Shown: positions 50,128-61,353 of the stretch, piece by piece
How the letters are laid out: every line of letters begins with the position of its first letter
How positions within the stretch are numbered: position 1 is the stretch's first letter
Assembly (NCBI GenBank): GCA_030248225.1
Contig: JASANE010027756.1
Coordinates: 17,018-81,017 of the forward strand
Length of the DNA: 64,000 nucleotides
Origin: Trileptium ribeirensis
Taxonomy: Eukaryota; Nematoda; Enoplea; Enoplida; Thoracostomopsidae
Reading direction: 5' to 3'
Notes under the pieces: generated by a model
Database searches by the model: none
What the model was told of the DNA's origin: nothing
The model's input: only the letters and a program-made list of their open reading frames with translations
Translations under genes and position numbers: made by a program

Positions 50128-51616
50128 TTAGGGATTTTCGTTTCTTTTCTTGTAACATCAGTGATGTTTGTTTTTTATTTAAACTGCCAAATTTGTGGCA
50201 TTTTAATCCATTTTTATGACCTTTAGGTAAACCCAATAAGTACTAAGAAAAAATTATCAATAGCAACAAATACAACCGTTTGCAGATGTATCCAAAACGT
50301 GGAGGAATGGTTCCTGACCGCCCCGCCCTAAGCGGGACGCCTCTAGCTCTTAGGGCCCTTCTCCTGTATGCAATGATAACAAAATAGTATTACATTTATA
50401 GGACATAGGTGTAGGTCAAATAAAATTTATAGCACTGTGGGAATCATTAGGGCATGATTTTTAATTCTAACATTTTAGAACACAGGCAGTCATAGACATG
50501 ACGGCTAAATGTTTTAAAAGTTGGGGGTATGAGCTGAGATACTAACGTAGAAGTTTAAATTTTCCATACTGATAAAGCTTACTGTTACCGTGTAAACGAA
50601 TAGCGTTCGAGTTTTGTTTGAGCGTCCAAAGAAATCAAGATACCTATAAAGCAAGGGAACAATAATAGAAGAAAGAATTGTTCCTCGCAGTAAAACATTA
50701 TGAATTCTTTATAGTTTATTCATGCTGGTCACAAATGCTGGGGAGATGAATTCCCTCCGTAACCACTGGGATCGCCAGTATCCGTAACGACTGTTGGTCA
50801 TGTATCGAAATACCCAACCAATGCATGCTGTTTTTCCCGGCTGGAAGATGTGGTGTAGCTAAACTTCTGTGCCTCGTACAGCTGGACCCCCACTCGCAGC
50901 GAGGGTTGTACGCCCCTAGCTGCAGCCTCATTCCCCCGCCGACAGAAATTCCTGGTTCGATTGCCGGTACTGTTAACTAGTGAGAATAGTTTATTATTGG
51001 TTTGAAATTTACAGCTGATATGACCTTTGGATAGATAACCTATGCCAAATTTAAATTTAGTATATAGGAATCTACGGCCGGAATATTTCTTTGGGGGTAC
51101 ACTCTATAAGGGAATACCTTACGCAACTGTTCGCACCACGTCCACTTATATATAATTTCCAACTTCCCAATGTGTCCCATATTTTTAATGCAACTTAAGA
51201 CATTTTGATGCCGTTACGGTTACTTTCAGTTGAGAGCCATAAAATTGTAAATGATGATAAATATCTAAAAAACGGTAATAGGGCAGGCCGCAGCTGGAGC
51301 GCAAAGGTGGGGAGTAAGCGGAGTTCATGCTTCTCTGGTCCAGCCTCAGCCACCATGCTTCGATGGAGAAAAAATATGACATACATTTTGCTATTAATAT
51401 AACTCCGTCCTCATTCGTTATTAATGATTGAGATTGTGGTTCATTTATAATCTGAGGTTTCTTGATGGGAAAACTTGTTTTTGTTTTTTAGTATTTGAGG
51501 GTATAATTTTTTCAAATAGAAGCAAAAACTGGATCCTACTCTGTAAGGTTTTTGCTTCTTTTCAATCCATTTCTTTCAAGCTAAAATAGTTATTGACTGT
51601 GTTGTACTTTTTTCAG

Positions 51617-51717
51617 AAGATTTAACTTTAATAGAAAAAGGACTCAAAGGCATGCCAGGCGATACGCCGCAATATATGTTTCAAGCGCTTCCCGATTTGG
51701 TCCAACATGCCCAAAAG
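51617..51717 (+). CDS. FoxN1/4: FoxN1/4 exon 4
   Basis: 101 bases. With the G from exon 3 it opens EDLTLIEKGLKGMPGD and continues TPQYMFQALPDLVQHAQK. RPEDL after the forkhead extension corresponds to the RP.EL.KL segment of vertebrate FOXN4. The acceptor is TTTTTTCAG, the donor AAG|GTTAGTAAG, phase 0. The gene must continue: exons 1-4 sum to 2,010 bases (670 codons), with no stop and no C-terminal activation domain yet. Confidence 0.85.
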
Positions 51718-52809
51718 GTTAGTAAGAGACTCTTTTTATGTTAAAGGTTATTATCTTAACAAAATTCTTCAGAAAAATAACCAAAAATACAGTGTTTACT
51801 ATGACGACAAAATCTTTGTGGTTGTCAGTTTTTGCAAATCTGTTATGGTTTTATAGTACAAATACTAATTTCAAAGCCGCCGATGGGGCATACCAAAGTG
51901 TTCGTCATATTAATTCTGTATAACTACTGTATGACATCGGTCATTCGTGTACATTTCACAACATGCAATGAAAGTTGGGACCACTGCAGAAATTCTTGGA
52001 GAAAGTTTAAAAACCACCACACCGTCACATCGTGTAAAATGCAGCCATCCGTACATGAGTGGTAGTCGTTGTTGTAATAAAACTCTGTATTAATGCAATA
52101 CCTAACAAACGTATGATCTATTTTCAACTCTTGTTTTTAATTTGTCACGTTTTATGGCGTATCTTACGTGTATTAATCATTTCTAATCATGTCAGCTACC
52201 CTTAAACGTGTGAATATATTCATGAACTAGCGGGATCAAACTTTATTTTTCCTGAATTAATGGTTGATATTTTATATCTAGGATAAACCCAACGGTAATT
52301 ATTACTAGAGCTGCGCTTCAAAGCCAATATTTTATATCAAGATATATCTGTCATATTTTATTCCTGGCTCAATTGCACAAACCGGCATTGCTTGCAATCC
52401 ATTTTAACTCACGACTGACTTACCTTGTGTATCCTGCAATGTTTGTTAAAGTCAAGCCGGCACCAGAAGTTGAAACTAGTTTTTTGACTGGCATAAATCA
52501 CTTGCCTATCTACGACCTGTCGCTCTGATCCTTTAGGAAAATAAGGAGATCGAATAACAACGCACTTACAAATAGATACCGCCCGATTAGCGTAGTTTAC
52601 AGAGCGCGTCGTACTGGTGGATCTAGAAATTTTTGACGGAGGAGGTGCTCGTACCTAACAATTACGACTTTTTTATTCTTTTTATCTTTTTTAACAAATT
52701 TTTGATGATCTGACTGCGATCTGAAAAGGTGGGTTCGAGCCTTCCCCCTCTGAATCCGCTAGTGCGTCGTGGCCAATTGGCAGTGACGTGCATGAAAGTG
52801 ATAATGAAT
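51718..52809 (+). other. start of FoxN1/4 intron 4; no further exon identified
   Basis: The donor GTTAGTAAG at 51718 opens an intron. No exon with FOXN1/4 C-terminal similarity was recognised in the rest of the window; the remaining exons may be short and divergent or lie beyond 64 kb. Confidence 0.6.
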
Positions 52810-54848
52810 TAGTGATGCGGACCGGACCGGACTAGACCGCAGATACCTCGGACCGGACCGCTGACGTTGCGGATCGGACCGGTCCAGTAAGGCCGAACCG
52901 CTGGTCCGGTCCGGAGCGGACCGCTCGTGCTTAGTCGGACCGCACACTAAATCGATATTTTCCATTAAACTCCCGTGTCACCGTCAAATATATGCTAAAG
53001 CTCTAACTTATGATGACTCATCATACATTATTGGTGCTTTCATTTTTTCTGCTTCAACTTCATTGTGTTGTTATGCTTTTTTATTTTTGCGTTGGCAGAG
53101 TTGGTGGCACTTTTTGTTTTGTGCAAATTATGTGTATTCCGAAATTTGAATAAAAACATACATGTTAGGCGAATCGCTTTTAATTTTTGAATAACAACCT
53201 AACGTATCTTCACGTAAATTCCATTTCACGCTATTGTCATGGTCCCTAACGGGGATATTGTGCATAGCTACCAACTCATTTGAGAACTACTCGGGAAAAA
53301 TCATTAAAGCTGCTTGAAATGAATATTTTGCCTCAGCTTTAAAATCTTTGATATTTTTACTAGTTTCAATGCTGGTTATAATATTGTTTTCACAATTCTT
53401 CTATATCGCATATGCAACAGGTGTCCCGATCTTGGACAAGCGATGTTCAATGCTACAAGCCCACATATTGAGACTCGCCTATACTGACGGTAATATAAGA
53501 GTGCTTACCCAAAAGACACGGATAACGCCGTGATGTAATGGTTTAATGCAAACCTGTAGAAACGCTTTCTCGATATAGCTTATAACACCGATGTTATACT
53601 GACGAAAGTGCTTCAGTATTGAACATAAGTCTCCAAGTAGCTCCGCACCAAGATATATGCAATTATTAAAAATTGTTGCCGATTTACTCCATTTTGTGGA
53701 TGCATAGTAGACAACGCACGACTTTGTGGAATTATTCTTATTGAGCTGTTTTATTGTACAATGCTATCATAGGTTTTTCACATCAAAAAAAAGGAAAATT
53801 ATCATATTTTAGCCAAATCTGTAGATATTTTAATATAATAAAACAGCATAAAGTTCGTTGACAATGTCGCACGAAACTGTACACGATGACACTAAAAGTG
53901 TTGACAAATCAGCATGTGATTAAGATCGTAAAAAATATCACCTTGTAGCGTACGAGTACTTTACTGCGCCAATAACGGAAAAGCCGAAGTTTAAATGTCT
54001 AATGCGGCGTTCACGTTATAATGTCCCCGCTGTTTGGAACTTTTGTCCCCATGTAGTCGCGACCATACCGTATAGACGGTCAGGGTAACACCATAATGCA
54101 AATCTATAACCGAGGGTGTTCGACATACCCCTACCTACTGCAATTTTATCTTTCCAGTGTCGTACACACCCTTAGCTACCAATTTGGCTCGAATTAACTA
54201 TAACGGGCACGTTTGAAGCTAATGCGGGTTATTAGTCACTTGTGGCGTGAAGACTTATTTGAATTCTCGATATTAGTATCTAGGCCATGAACGGTGAAGA
54301 AGTAATGGCGCACACTCTCAATAAAACTGCAAGAAGACACGGTGTGCTTGACACTGTCGAGATCTGGGAATACCCCTAGCTCTAAGTACCTTTGAAAAAA
54401 CATATTAAAACCATGGGGATGTCCAAGACACCCTGTTGGCTACAGTGCTCCTGAGATGTGTGGTGTACATAGGTTCCAAACGTTGTAGACATTATAACGT
54501 GAACGCAACATAAAGTGCAAAAACAGTTGTCTATATAACTTAGTTAATGTTAAATTACTATAACGGTCTGCTCCATCAGTAACGTTATGCTAGGGTAGTC
54601 TTTATACTCAATTTGTGATACTACTTTAACAAACATCGGCCGTCTCACGATTTCCTTTTAGTAATAGACAAATATTTTGTGTTCTGCTGATTTTGGAAAA
54701 ACAATGCGGAATTTTTATATTCGGTGCTGGACCGGACCGTATCGGGGCGGTCCGGGGTCGAACCGAACCAGATGCGACCAGACTGGACCACTATTCAAGC
54801 CGGATCGCACCGGTAACAGTTACCAGACCGGTCCGGTCCGCATCACTA
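52810..54848. mobile_element. hAT-like non-autonomous DNA transposon
   Basis: A 2,039-bp unit bounded by a perfect 21-bp terminal inverted repeat that begins TAGTGATGCGGACCGGACCG (52810-52830; inverted at 54828-54848). It is flanked by a perfect 8-bp target duplication TAATGAAT (52802-52809 and 54849-54856). An 8-bp duplication and TAGTG ends fit the hAT superfamily (YARNG start). Both ends continue for about 100 bases as G/C-rich DNA full of GGACCGG/CCGGTCC motifs, like hAT subterminal transposase-binding repeats. No transposase is encoded; the longest frames are 61-65 codons. It would need a transposase supplied in trans. Confidence 0.9.
54002..54511. mobile_element. nested inverted-repeat element
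   Basis: Inside the hAT-like element, the 24-base stretch from ATGCGGCGTTCACGTTATAA (54002-54025) is matched inverted at 54488-54511 (22 of 24 identical). Similarity extends inward through GTTTGGAAC. This makes a MITE-like insertion of about 510 bp. Its target duplication could not be fixed. Confidence 0.6.
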
Positions 54849-54856
54849 TAATGAAT

Positions 54857-56033
54857 CTCGTCAGAAAATTATGATCAGTGTGTATCAATCTCTCATCTAT
54901 ACGGGATATGTTGTTTAAGCTTTTTTCGCAAATTTTAATATATGTGTATACGGACACACGCTTTAAATTCTAATAGTAGTTTATTGCTATTTGGAATTTT
55001 TCAGCAAATTTACATTGGACGCACTTTTAAAACTTTCTACTGCATAGTCACAGAAATACACAAACTAGATGCTACGCTGCAATTGGGTTGAAAGGCACAG
55101 TGTTCCTGGACAAAATAGACCGACCAAACATAAGCTTACATGACTAGCTAAGTAATTCAACTATAAATCAAATATTCTTTCACATTTAAAGTAACTGTTG
55201 TGATAGATGTATTTTAAAGGAGAGCTCGTACTCCCATCAACCTATTGAGAGGGGTTTGTATGCATCGACATTGGGTTTTCACTTTGCCAAATTTCCTGCA
55301 CGAAATTATCACGCTTCTGTCAAAAACTGCAGACTAATGCATCAAGGATAACTTAAGCGATATTTGATGAAATCTAGGGTTTTCAATCCAACGGTTACAG
55401 CAATAATTGACTCCCAATAAAGTCTTATACAGATAGATGGGTGACTAGTTGTGCCTTTTATCGTATATGGTGACTATGGTGGAGCTGGAGACGGCAATGG
55501 TGTTCCGTTGATGGTCTAATTATATGCTTTGCCCGGACTGTTGGGTTTCTACTATTTTAGGGTTATATGTTCAACCCTGAAGCATGTTATATTGTGATCT
55601 ATTTTTCTACAGTTTTGCTCGTTAATATTTGTGAACCTGCATATCTCGACTTTATTATACAAATTCATCCTTTATCAATTCCACATTAATAAAATAGATG
55701 ACATAGTAAAGACTTCAGCCATCTTTTCTTAGTGCCACGTTGGTGCCATAATGCTTTTCAGAGTGGTAATAGAAACTGAATTTCTATTTCCTTTCCCGTC
55801 CCACGGAAATTTTCGTGGGAATTTCCGTGATCAAAATTTTTGAGACCTAATATCGCTGGATTGTACCTGGCGTAAACCTAAATATGCCAGTCCGGCAAAA
55901 ATTTCCCCTTTCTGTTTTTTATTATTAAACAGTGTCTGCGTTGGTTCACAGTGACCTCAAGTCACTACTGAACTTTCGTTTTGTCAGCATGTTGCCTAGT
56001 ATTCGATTCACCGTAGGGGACGGTGAGGTCAAT
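54857..56033. other. no gene seen
   Basis: AT-rich spacer. A short palindromic run, GAAATTTTCGTGGGAATTTC, lies at about 55806-55825. No coding or RNA motif was recognised. Confidence 0.45.
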
Positions 56034-56170
56034 AAATAATATATATTTACCGAACATTTACATAAAACATTTACCGAGCGCAATAATATATATTTACCGA
56101 ACATTTACGGAGCTCAATAATATATATTTACCGAACATTTACATAAAACATTTACCGAGCGCAATAATAT
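56034..56170 (+). repeat. AT-rich minisatellite
   Basis: Units of 47, 34 and 47 bases, each opening AATAATATATATTTACCGAA and carrying one or two further ATTTACCGAGC/ATTTACGGAGC submotifs. The middle unit lacks 13 bases, as expected from slippage. Core submotif: ATTTACCGA. Confidence 0.85.
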
Positions 56171-58692
56171 CGACAAATATCTAGCTCGACGTCTGGGTAT
56201 TTTATTTTCACTCTTTCTATACCATTTTATATTCGAACATTCACGCCTCAATTTTTATTCTTCAATCAATAAAATCATTTCAAATTATATATTCTAATTG
56301 AATTGTTAATTCGAACGGAACCAGATCTCACACTCAATCATGCATCAACTAGAACATTATCGATTCTGTCATATTCGGTAGTCAGTCATTGTGACTGTGG
56401 GTGTGGGCGGGTATTTAAAAGCGCCTTCAGTGTTTAAAAAACATATCGTATATAACATGCCATCGGAGCACTTATAAATGTACATGCGTGTATGTTGGTG
56501 GCTCTTTGCGATTCTTTGCGGTATGTGAGCGAAAAAACACTGAGCTACTGACGCGTAATCATAATGTTGCATCGAGATAAGATTTTTATATAAAACACGA
56601 TCAAAACGATGCCCGGCGTGAGTTCCATTAACTATCATTGTTGTTGTCTCAGCGTCGTTGCGGAAGCTGTGTAGCTGGTTTCACATTTGTTTAAAACAAG
56701 CGTACGCACTAAACACAAAATGAACTGAAAGCCATCAATCGGGAAGTATACATGTATGTGTGGTTTTAATTCGGTCTCAGTTTGAACCACAGCTGACAGG
56801 ATGCATTGTTCATGTCGTTTGTTTTGCAGAAAGTGTAATTGCTATATTGTTATATAGATGGCTATTATTGCCAACTACCGTTGGGCTTTTATTGTACTAA
56901 ATTCGAGAAAAATACGCAATTTTGTACCAAACCCACCAGTGTTACAGAAAAGAAATATAACACATATTATTTTACCGCAAAGATATAGTTCACTAGCTGC
57001 GCTGTTTACTACATTTAACAATGGCAAAGCTGAAAGCTGCGACTTCGACGGTCTAAAAGAACTTCTATTCTCTTATGAACTATATTTTTGACGGTTAAAA
57101 TATTGTAAATTTTTTACTTATCTAAGCATTAAGATCTCTAATTTTGGCTTTGCATTCTGTTTCACCTTTTGTTTCTGGTTTTCAAGTATAAATCATCAAA
57201 GTTCAATTTTTTACGGTAATTGGGAAACGACCGACCACCGTGCTTGACATGTTATTTTATTGTATATTTGATGTACTGATTGCATCTTAGAAATATCATA
57301 TCTACCAAATGGTGAAGATAGGTTTAAGTGAAATTCAGTATGATCCAGATGGAGTTTAGAAAAAACAAGCTCTCATTTCAGTGGCAGCAGCAAACTATTA
57401 TAAAAAGCAATTAGGTGTTGATCTTATTTACACAAAATTTATTTGGCAAATTGACATACAGCATTATTGGGCATTCTATAACGCATCCGTCGGCGAATCG
57501 GCAATTACCTCGAAAATTGAACTTTATTGATACTTTAAAAAAGAAGCAAAAGACTAATATAAAAAGCAACATCAGAATTAGAGATCTTACTGCTCAGCTA
57601 TGCAGTAAATTTGACAATATATGAACAGCCACAATACATAATTCAGAGAATAATACAAACTCGTTTAGACAGTCCACAACGCAACCTTCGGTCTGCACGT
57701 AGCAAAACGTAGTAAAAGCCATAGGTAGTGGGCTATACCTTTGCGGCAAAATAATATAATGGGTTACCTTTCTTTTCTATAAAGCTGTGGATTTGGTACA
57801 AAAATTGTGTATTTTAGTCTAATTCAATGCACCAAAAGCATAACAATAGCTTTGAATTTATGGTTTATGACCCATAATTTGATCAGTTCATAGCTGAAAG
57901 ACCACTAGATTGTAACTTCAACCAATTTTTTTCATACAATATTCCAGTAGGTTCAAAAGTAATGAAGTAAGGTTATAACGCCAGCTTGTCGACTGTAATA
58001 GCTAACAGGTTATAATCAACCTCACATGTCGCAATTCATTAACGACATACTAACTAAGTAAAAAGACAAATTCTTCGATCCGAAATAAATATATTCTTTA
58101 TAACGGTGGTCAACATCACTACTCCACAGGTGATTTTATATTGTATAGCTGCCAATTACACCTTAAGATCATGAAAAGGTTAACAGATATTTTCATATCC
58201 GGCCACACGCAATCTTATTTACCTCATATTCAATGGTATCGACATGCATACGTTCACTGTTTGAACTTGTAATACGTCAACTACGACAAATATAGCGTTT
58301 TATTAAAAGCACAGGTACAATCAAAATTTGGTCTGATTATTAGGAAGAGCACATAATGTCCCAAAGCCAACCTGAAATGGTTTGTTTCAAGCGAGAATCA
58401 TAATACAAAAGTTCCAGTGATATGGATAATTTTTCTTAATGATATGGATGAAACTGTCGAATTACTAGTTATGAAGTTCCATAAATTGGCCGTTGCTATT
58501 AGCTGAAATTAGGTAAAATGCTTCTACGCCGTGGATTACTATAACCTTTAAGAGCGTCAGTTCCAGCTAAAATGGCTTTGTGCGTAACAATATTGCTATG
58601 GTTTATGTTAAGCCCAGGAAATGATTTATGTAGCACTTAACTGTTTGCTCCTTCGACACATACCATAAGCAATCAATCAATCAATGTAACAT
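56171..58692. other. no gene recognised
   Basis: 2.5 kb of AT-rich DNA. Frames at 56858-57091 (77 codons) and 57415-57624 (69 codons, Lys/Arg-rich) match no family known to me. No splice pattern ties them to the forkhead gene. Confidence 0.4.
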
Positions 58693-58880
58693 TTAGGGGT
58701 TGAAGTGAAATGCATGCCATGCCGTTCTCGATACACTAAGCCTAAGCCTTAGTCTTAGCCTATGCTAAGGTCACCATATGATCCATGTACTAAGCCTAAG
58801 CCTAAGTCGGGGGGCTGCAGCCCCCCGAACCCGCGCTCTAAGCTGTTCTTTTTTCTAACGTTATAACGTCCGACCCCTAA
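58693..58880 (+). mobile_element. 188-bp MITE, copy 1
   Basis: Ends TTAGGGG and CCCCTAA. It contains TAAGCCTAAGCCTTAGTCTT and a second CTAAGCCTAAGCCTAAG block, a perfect 20-bp palindrome (CGGGGGGCTGCAGCCCCCCG, 58808-58827) and ACGTTATAACGT near the right end. A second copy of the same length occurs inverted at 63427-63614. The TA or TTA at each end may be the target duplication. Confidence 0.7.
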
Positions 58881-60908
58881 AGGTGACAGGGGCCACATAG
58901 GCAATAGCTGATCTTGGATAAGTGTCATCTCATCTGTATTATAGCGCACAACTATCCAAGATATTTGACTCTTCTGCAACAATGATGGTTGTTGATTTAC
59001 TGTCTCTCCCCTAGTATATAAAATCTGCTGTTCTAAATACTTTTGTTCAACAAGAGCTCTAGTATTATCCCATCAGCTTACTTTTGCTTTTGTAACTAAT
59101 ATATAGTTGCAGAATTATAGCCCGAAATAGGACGTAGTTTAGTATTGTCAACAGTTTTCGTCTATGGAAAAGTTTCCTTACAATAAAGCCCATTTGTCTG
59201 TGTTTATATAATATATATAGAACTGTCCAAGCGTTGTCGGCTTAACGCGGTTGGAACATGATCACGGCAGGAAGTATACCAGGGGTAATCAACAGTTTTA
59301 CACAGTTGGCAAACAAAAATCTTTCCTGTTCTCCGCATTTTCCCAATACTTCTCAGCATTTTTATCAATCTTTCTTTACATTTTTTACTTTTCCTCGTAA
59401 TTACTAAAATTTACCGGGCGACATGATTTTGCCATCCGGAGGTGGTAGTAAAGATGGCTGATGGGGCAACTACCAATCATAAATGAGCTATCGGCTGTAC
59501 AACTCCAATGGATTGGTACAGCGGACACAAAGCATGTGATCTGGTGCAGCCATATCTTCAATTTTTAGTCTTGAACTTCCTTGCAAATGGTCCTTCAAAC
59601 TGGTGATTACCCTATTTTACGAGACTAGTGGTAAATTCCGCAGCTCTATGGACGCGTAAAACAACCTTTCTAGCAAATAGAAACAGAAAATCCACTAAGT
59701 GACGTCGGAAAGCAAAAATACCAAAACGAATCCTATTCGTCGCCTAACATAGCCTTTGAGATACATCCGATTTTTTTGTATATTTGACTCCAATTTATTT
59801 ATACATTACGTTTTCAAATTTCTTTGTCAACAGTTTTGACGAATACAGGTGGGCCTCCCGGTTGTGAATAGAACATTTGGGGACAACAATGTTCTAACAT
59901 AGGATCCTCCCTACGTTATGAACACAGAGCTTAGAGATCAATGCATGGAAATTTCGCGCAAGTTTCTACAGGGGTATCGGCTACAACCTAAGGATTTGTA
60001 GCGGGACTAGTCAACACCCCCGGGGAGCAGAGTCAAAAACCCTTATATTTTTTGCGTGAGCGTACGTTAGAGATTTTAGATTACGTAGCTAAAATGTTTA
60101 TAGGGGGCACATTACGTTTCTCTCCTGACGGTAGAACTACTCATCCCCAAAATCAAATTTAGCTACTCCACCCGCTTCCGAAAGCGCGTGCAAATTTAGG
60201 GACTTTTGCCAAAATCTGGAAAACCTTTAGTAAAAATTAACACAAATTGGCAAAAATCGGCGGAAATTAGCAAAAGAACGCAGTTATAGCAAAACTTTAG
60301 TGGTCCCTGCCTACGCCGGAACCCCAAAATATATTTTTGACGGTCTCCTGACACGACGGACCCTTCAGGATTTACGTAAGTGCCTGGCAACCTTGGTAGG
60401 GTACACCTACATTATTGATGATATCGACTAGCTTCGCTACAAATATTATGTTGCACCACCGAAATTGTAGTTAGGTTAGCTGGATATCCACAGAGAGCTT
60501 TGGCAATGTTCACAGCATCGTATAATATAAAGTATATGAGTATTATCGAATTGCCATGCTCTTTATTGACTCTTTGAATAACCACGTAAGAAAATTGTTC
60601 TCAATCATGCTAATTCTTGGAATGATACACCTATTCCTTGAAATATACAAGATGTATATTATATTAGACTATATTATGTGCAAACTTGGCAAATTACGCA
60701 AAATATATTTACAAAACGTCAAAACGGATTATTTTCTCTAATAATTATTGTTTAAACGAAATTTTTCAATATATTGCAATATATTATAGGTTGTTTGTAA
60801 GCCAAATGATGCACAATGTTGGCTATAAGTAAAAAGTCTCCCTATAACGCAGGAATCACTTTGACATGCGTGCAGCTAGTGATCACTTTAAGCACGTAGT
60901 TCCAACTA
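58881..60908. other. no gene recognised
   Basis: 2 kb of spacer. It includes a patch at 60195-60300 with recurring AAAATT/GGCAAAA strings, resembling the reverse complement of the AT-rich patches at 11810 and 39940. Confidence 0.4.
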
Positions 60909-61353
60909 CTGCACACAAAATGTGGAAACTGTTCGATTATATATATAACTAATGTGCAATGGTAGTCACCATATCAGCATTACAAGTGTGATGTTGGCGA
61001 CTATATCAACATTGTGCGTGCCATAGTAGCTATCGTATCTACACTTCGTGGGCAATGATAGCAACTGTTACTACATAGTTCGTGTAATTGTAACTACCAT
61101 ATATATACTGCGTATATTTTTCTGTACACACGAAATGTGGATATGGTAAATACCATTGCACGGAGGATGGAAATATTAGTTGCTATCATTGCACACAAAA
61201 TGTATATATTGTCGTTACCATTGCGCACACAATGCTGCCATAGCTGCCACCATTACACGTGTAATGTAGATATGGTCACTGCCATTGCACATGAATTATT
61301 TATATATAGTCGTTCAGTGCGCACATTTTACAGGCAATGGTTGCAACCATATG
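60909..61353. repeat. inverted arrays of a 32-bp minisatellite
   Basis: Five units of exactly 32 bases at 60939-61098 (for example TATCAACATTGTGCGTGCCA at 60993) are followed, after a 38-base spacer, by five units of exactly 32 bases in the opposite orientation at 61137-61296 (for example TGTATATATTGTCGTTACCA at 61201). Units share the core CATTGCACAC / GTGTGCAATG and (A/G)GTAG..ACCA. Single units of reversed sense flank the block on both sides (about 60909-60938 and 61317-61353). Identity between units is moderate while the period stays exact. Confidence 0.85.

Larger units (their letters stand above)
48140..51616 (+). other. FoxN1/4 intron 3
   Basis: 3,477 bases, phase 1, acceptor TACTTTTTTCAG. 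It contains a candidate MITE (49448-49624) and an intact tRNA-Thr gene (50054-50127) on the same strand. Confidence 0.8.

Noticed and set aside
50009..50236. Minus-strand frame containing ARFELATSGLLDQRSNQLSY
   Set aside because: This is the reverse translation of a tRNA gene, a familiar false protein; the tRNA-Thr explains it.
50700..50975. SINE with tRNA-like promoter
   Set aside because: A B-box-like GGTTCGATTGCC occurs at 50953, but no A box at proper spacing and no second copy was found.
58733..58808. Internal telomeric repeat (CCTAAG runs)
   Set aside because: Only a few irregular units occur, and they recur at the same place in the second MITE copy, so they are part of that element.
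60909..61353. CRISPR array
   Set aside because: The 32-bp units are contiguous, diverged and without unique spacers, and the DNA is from an animal.
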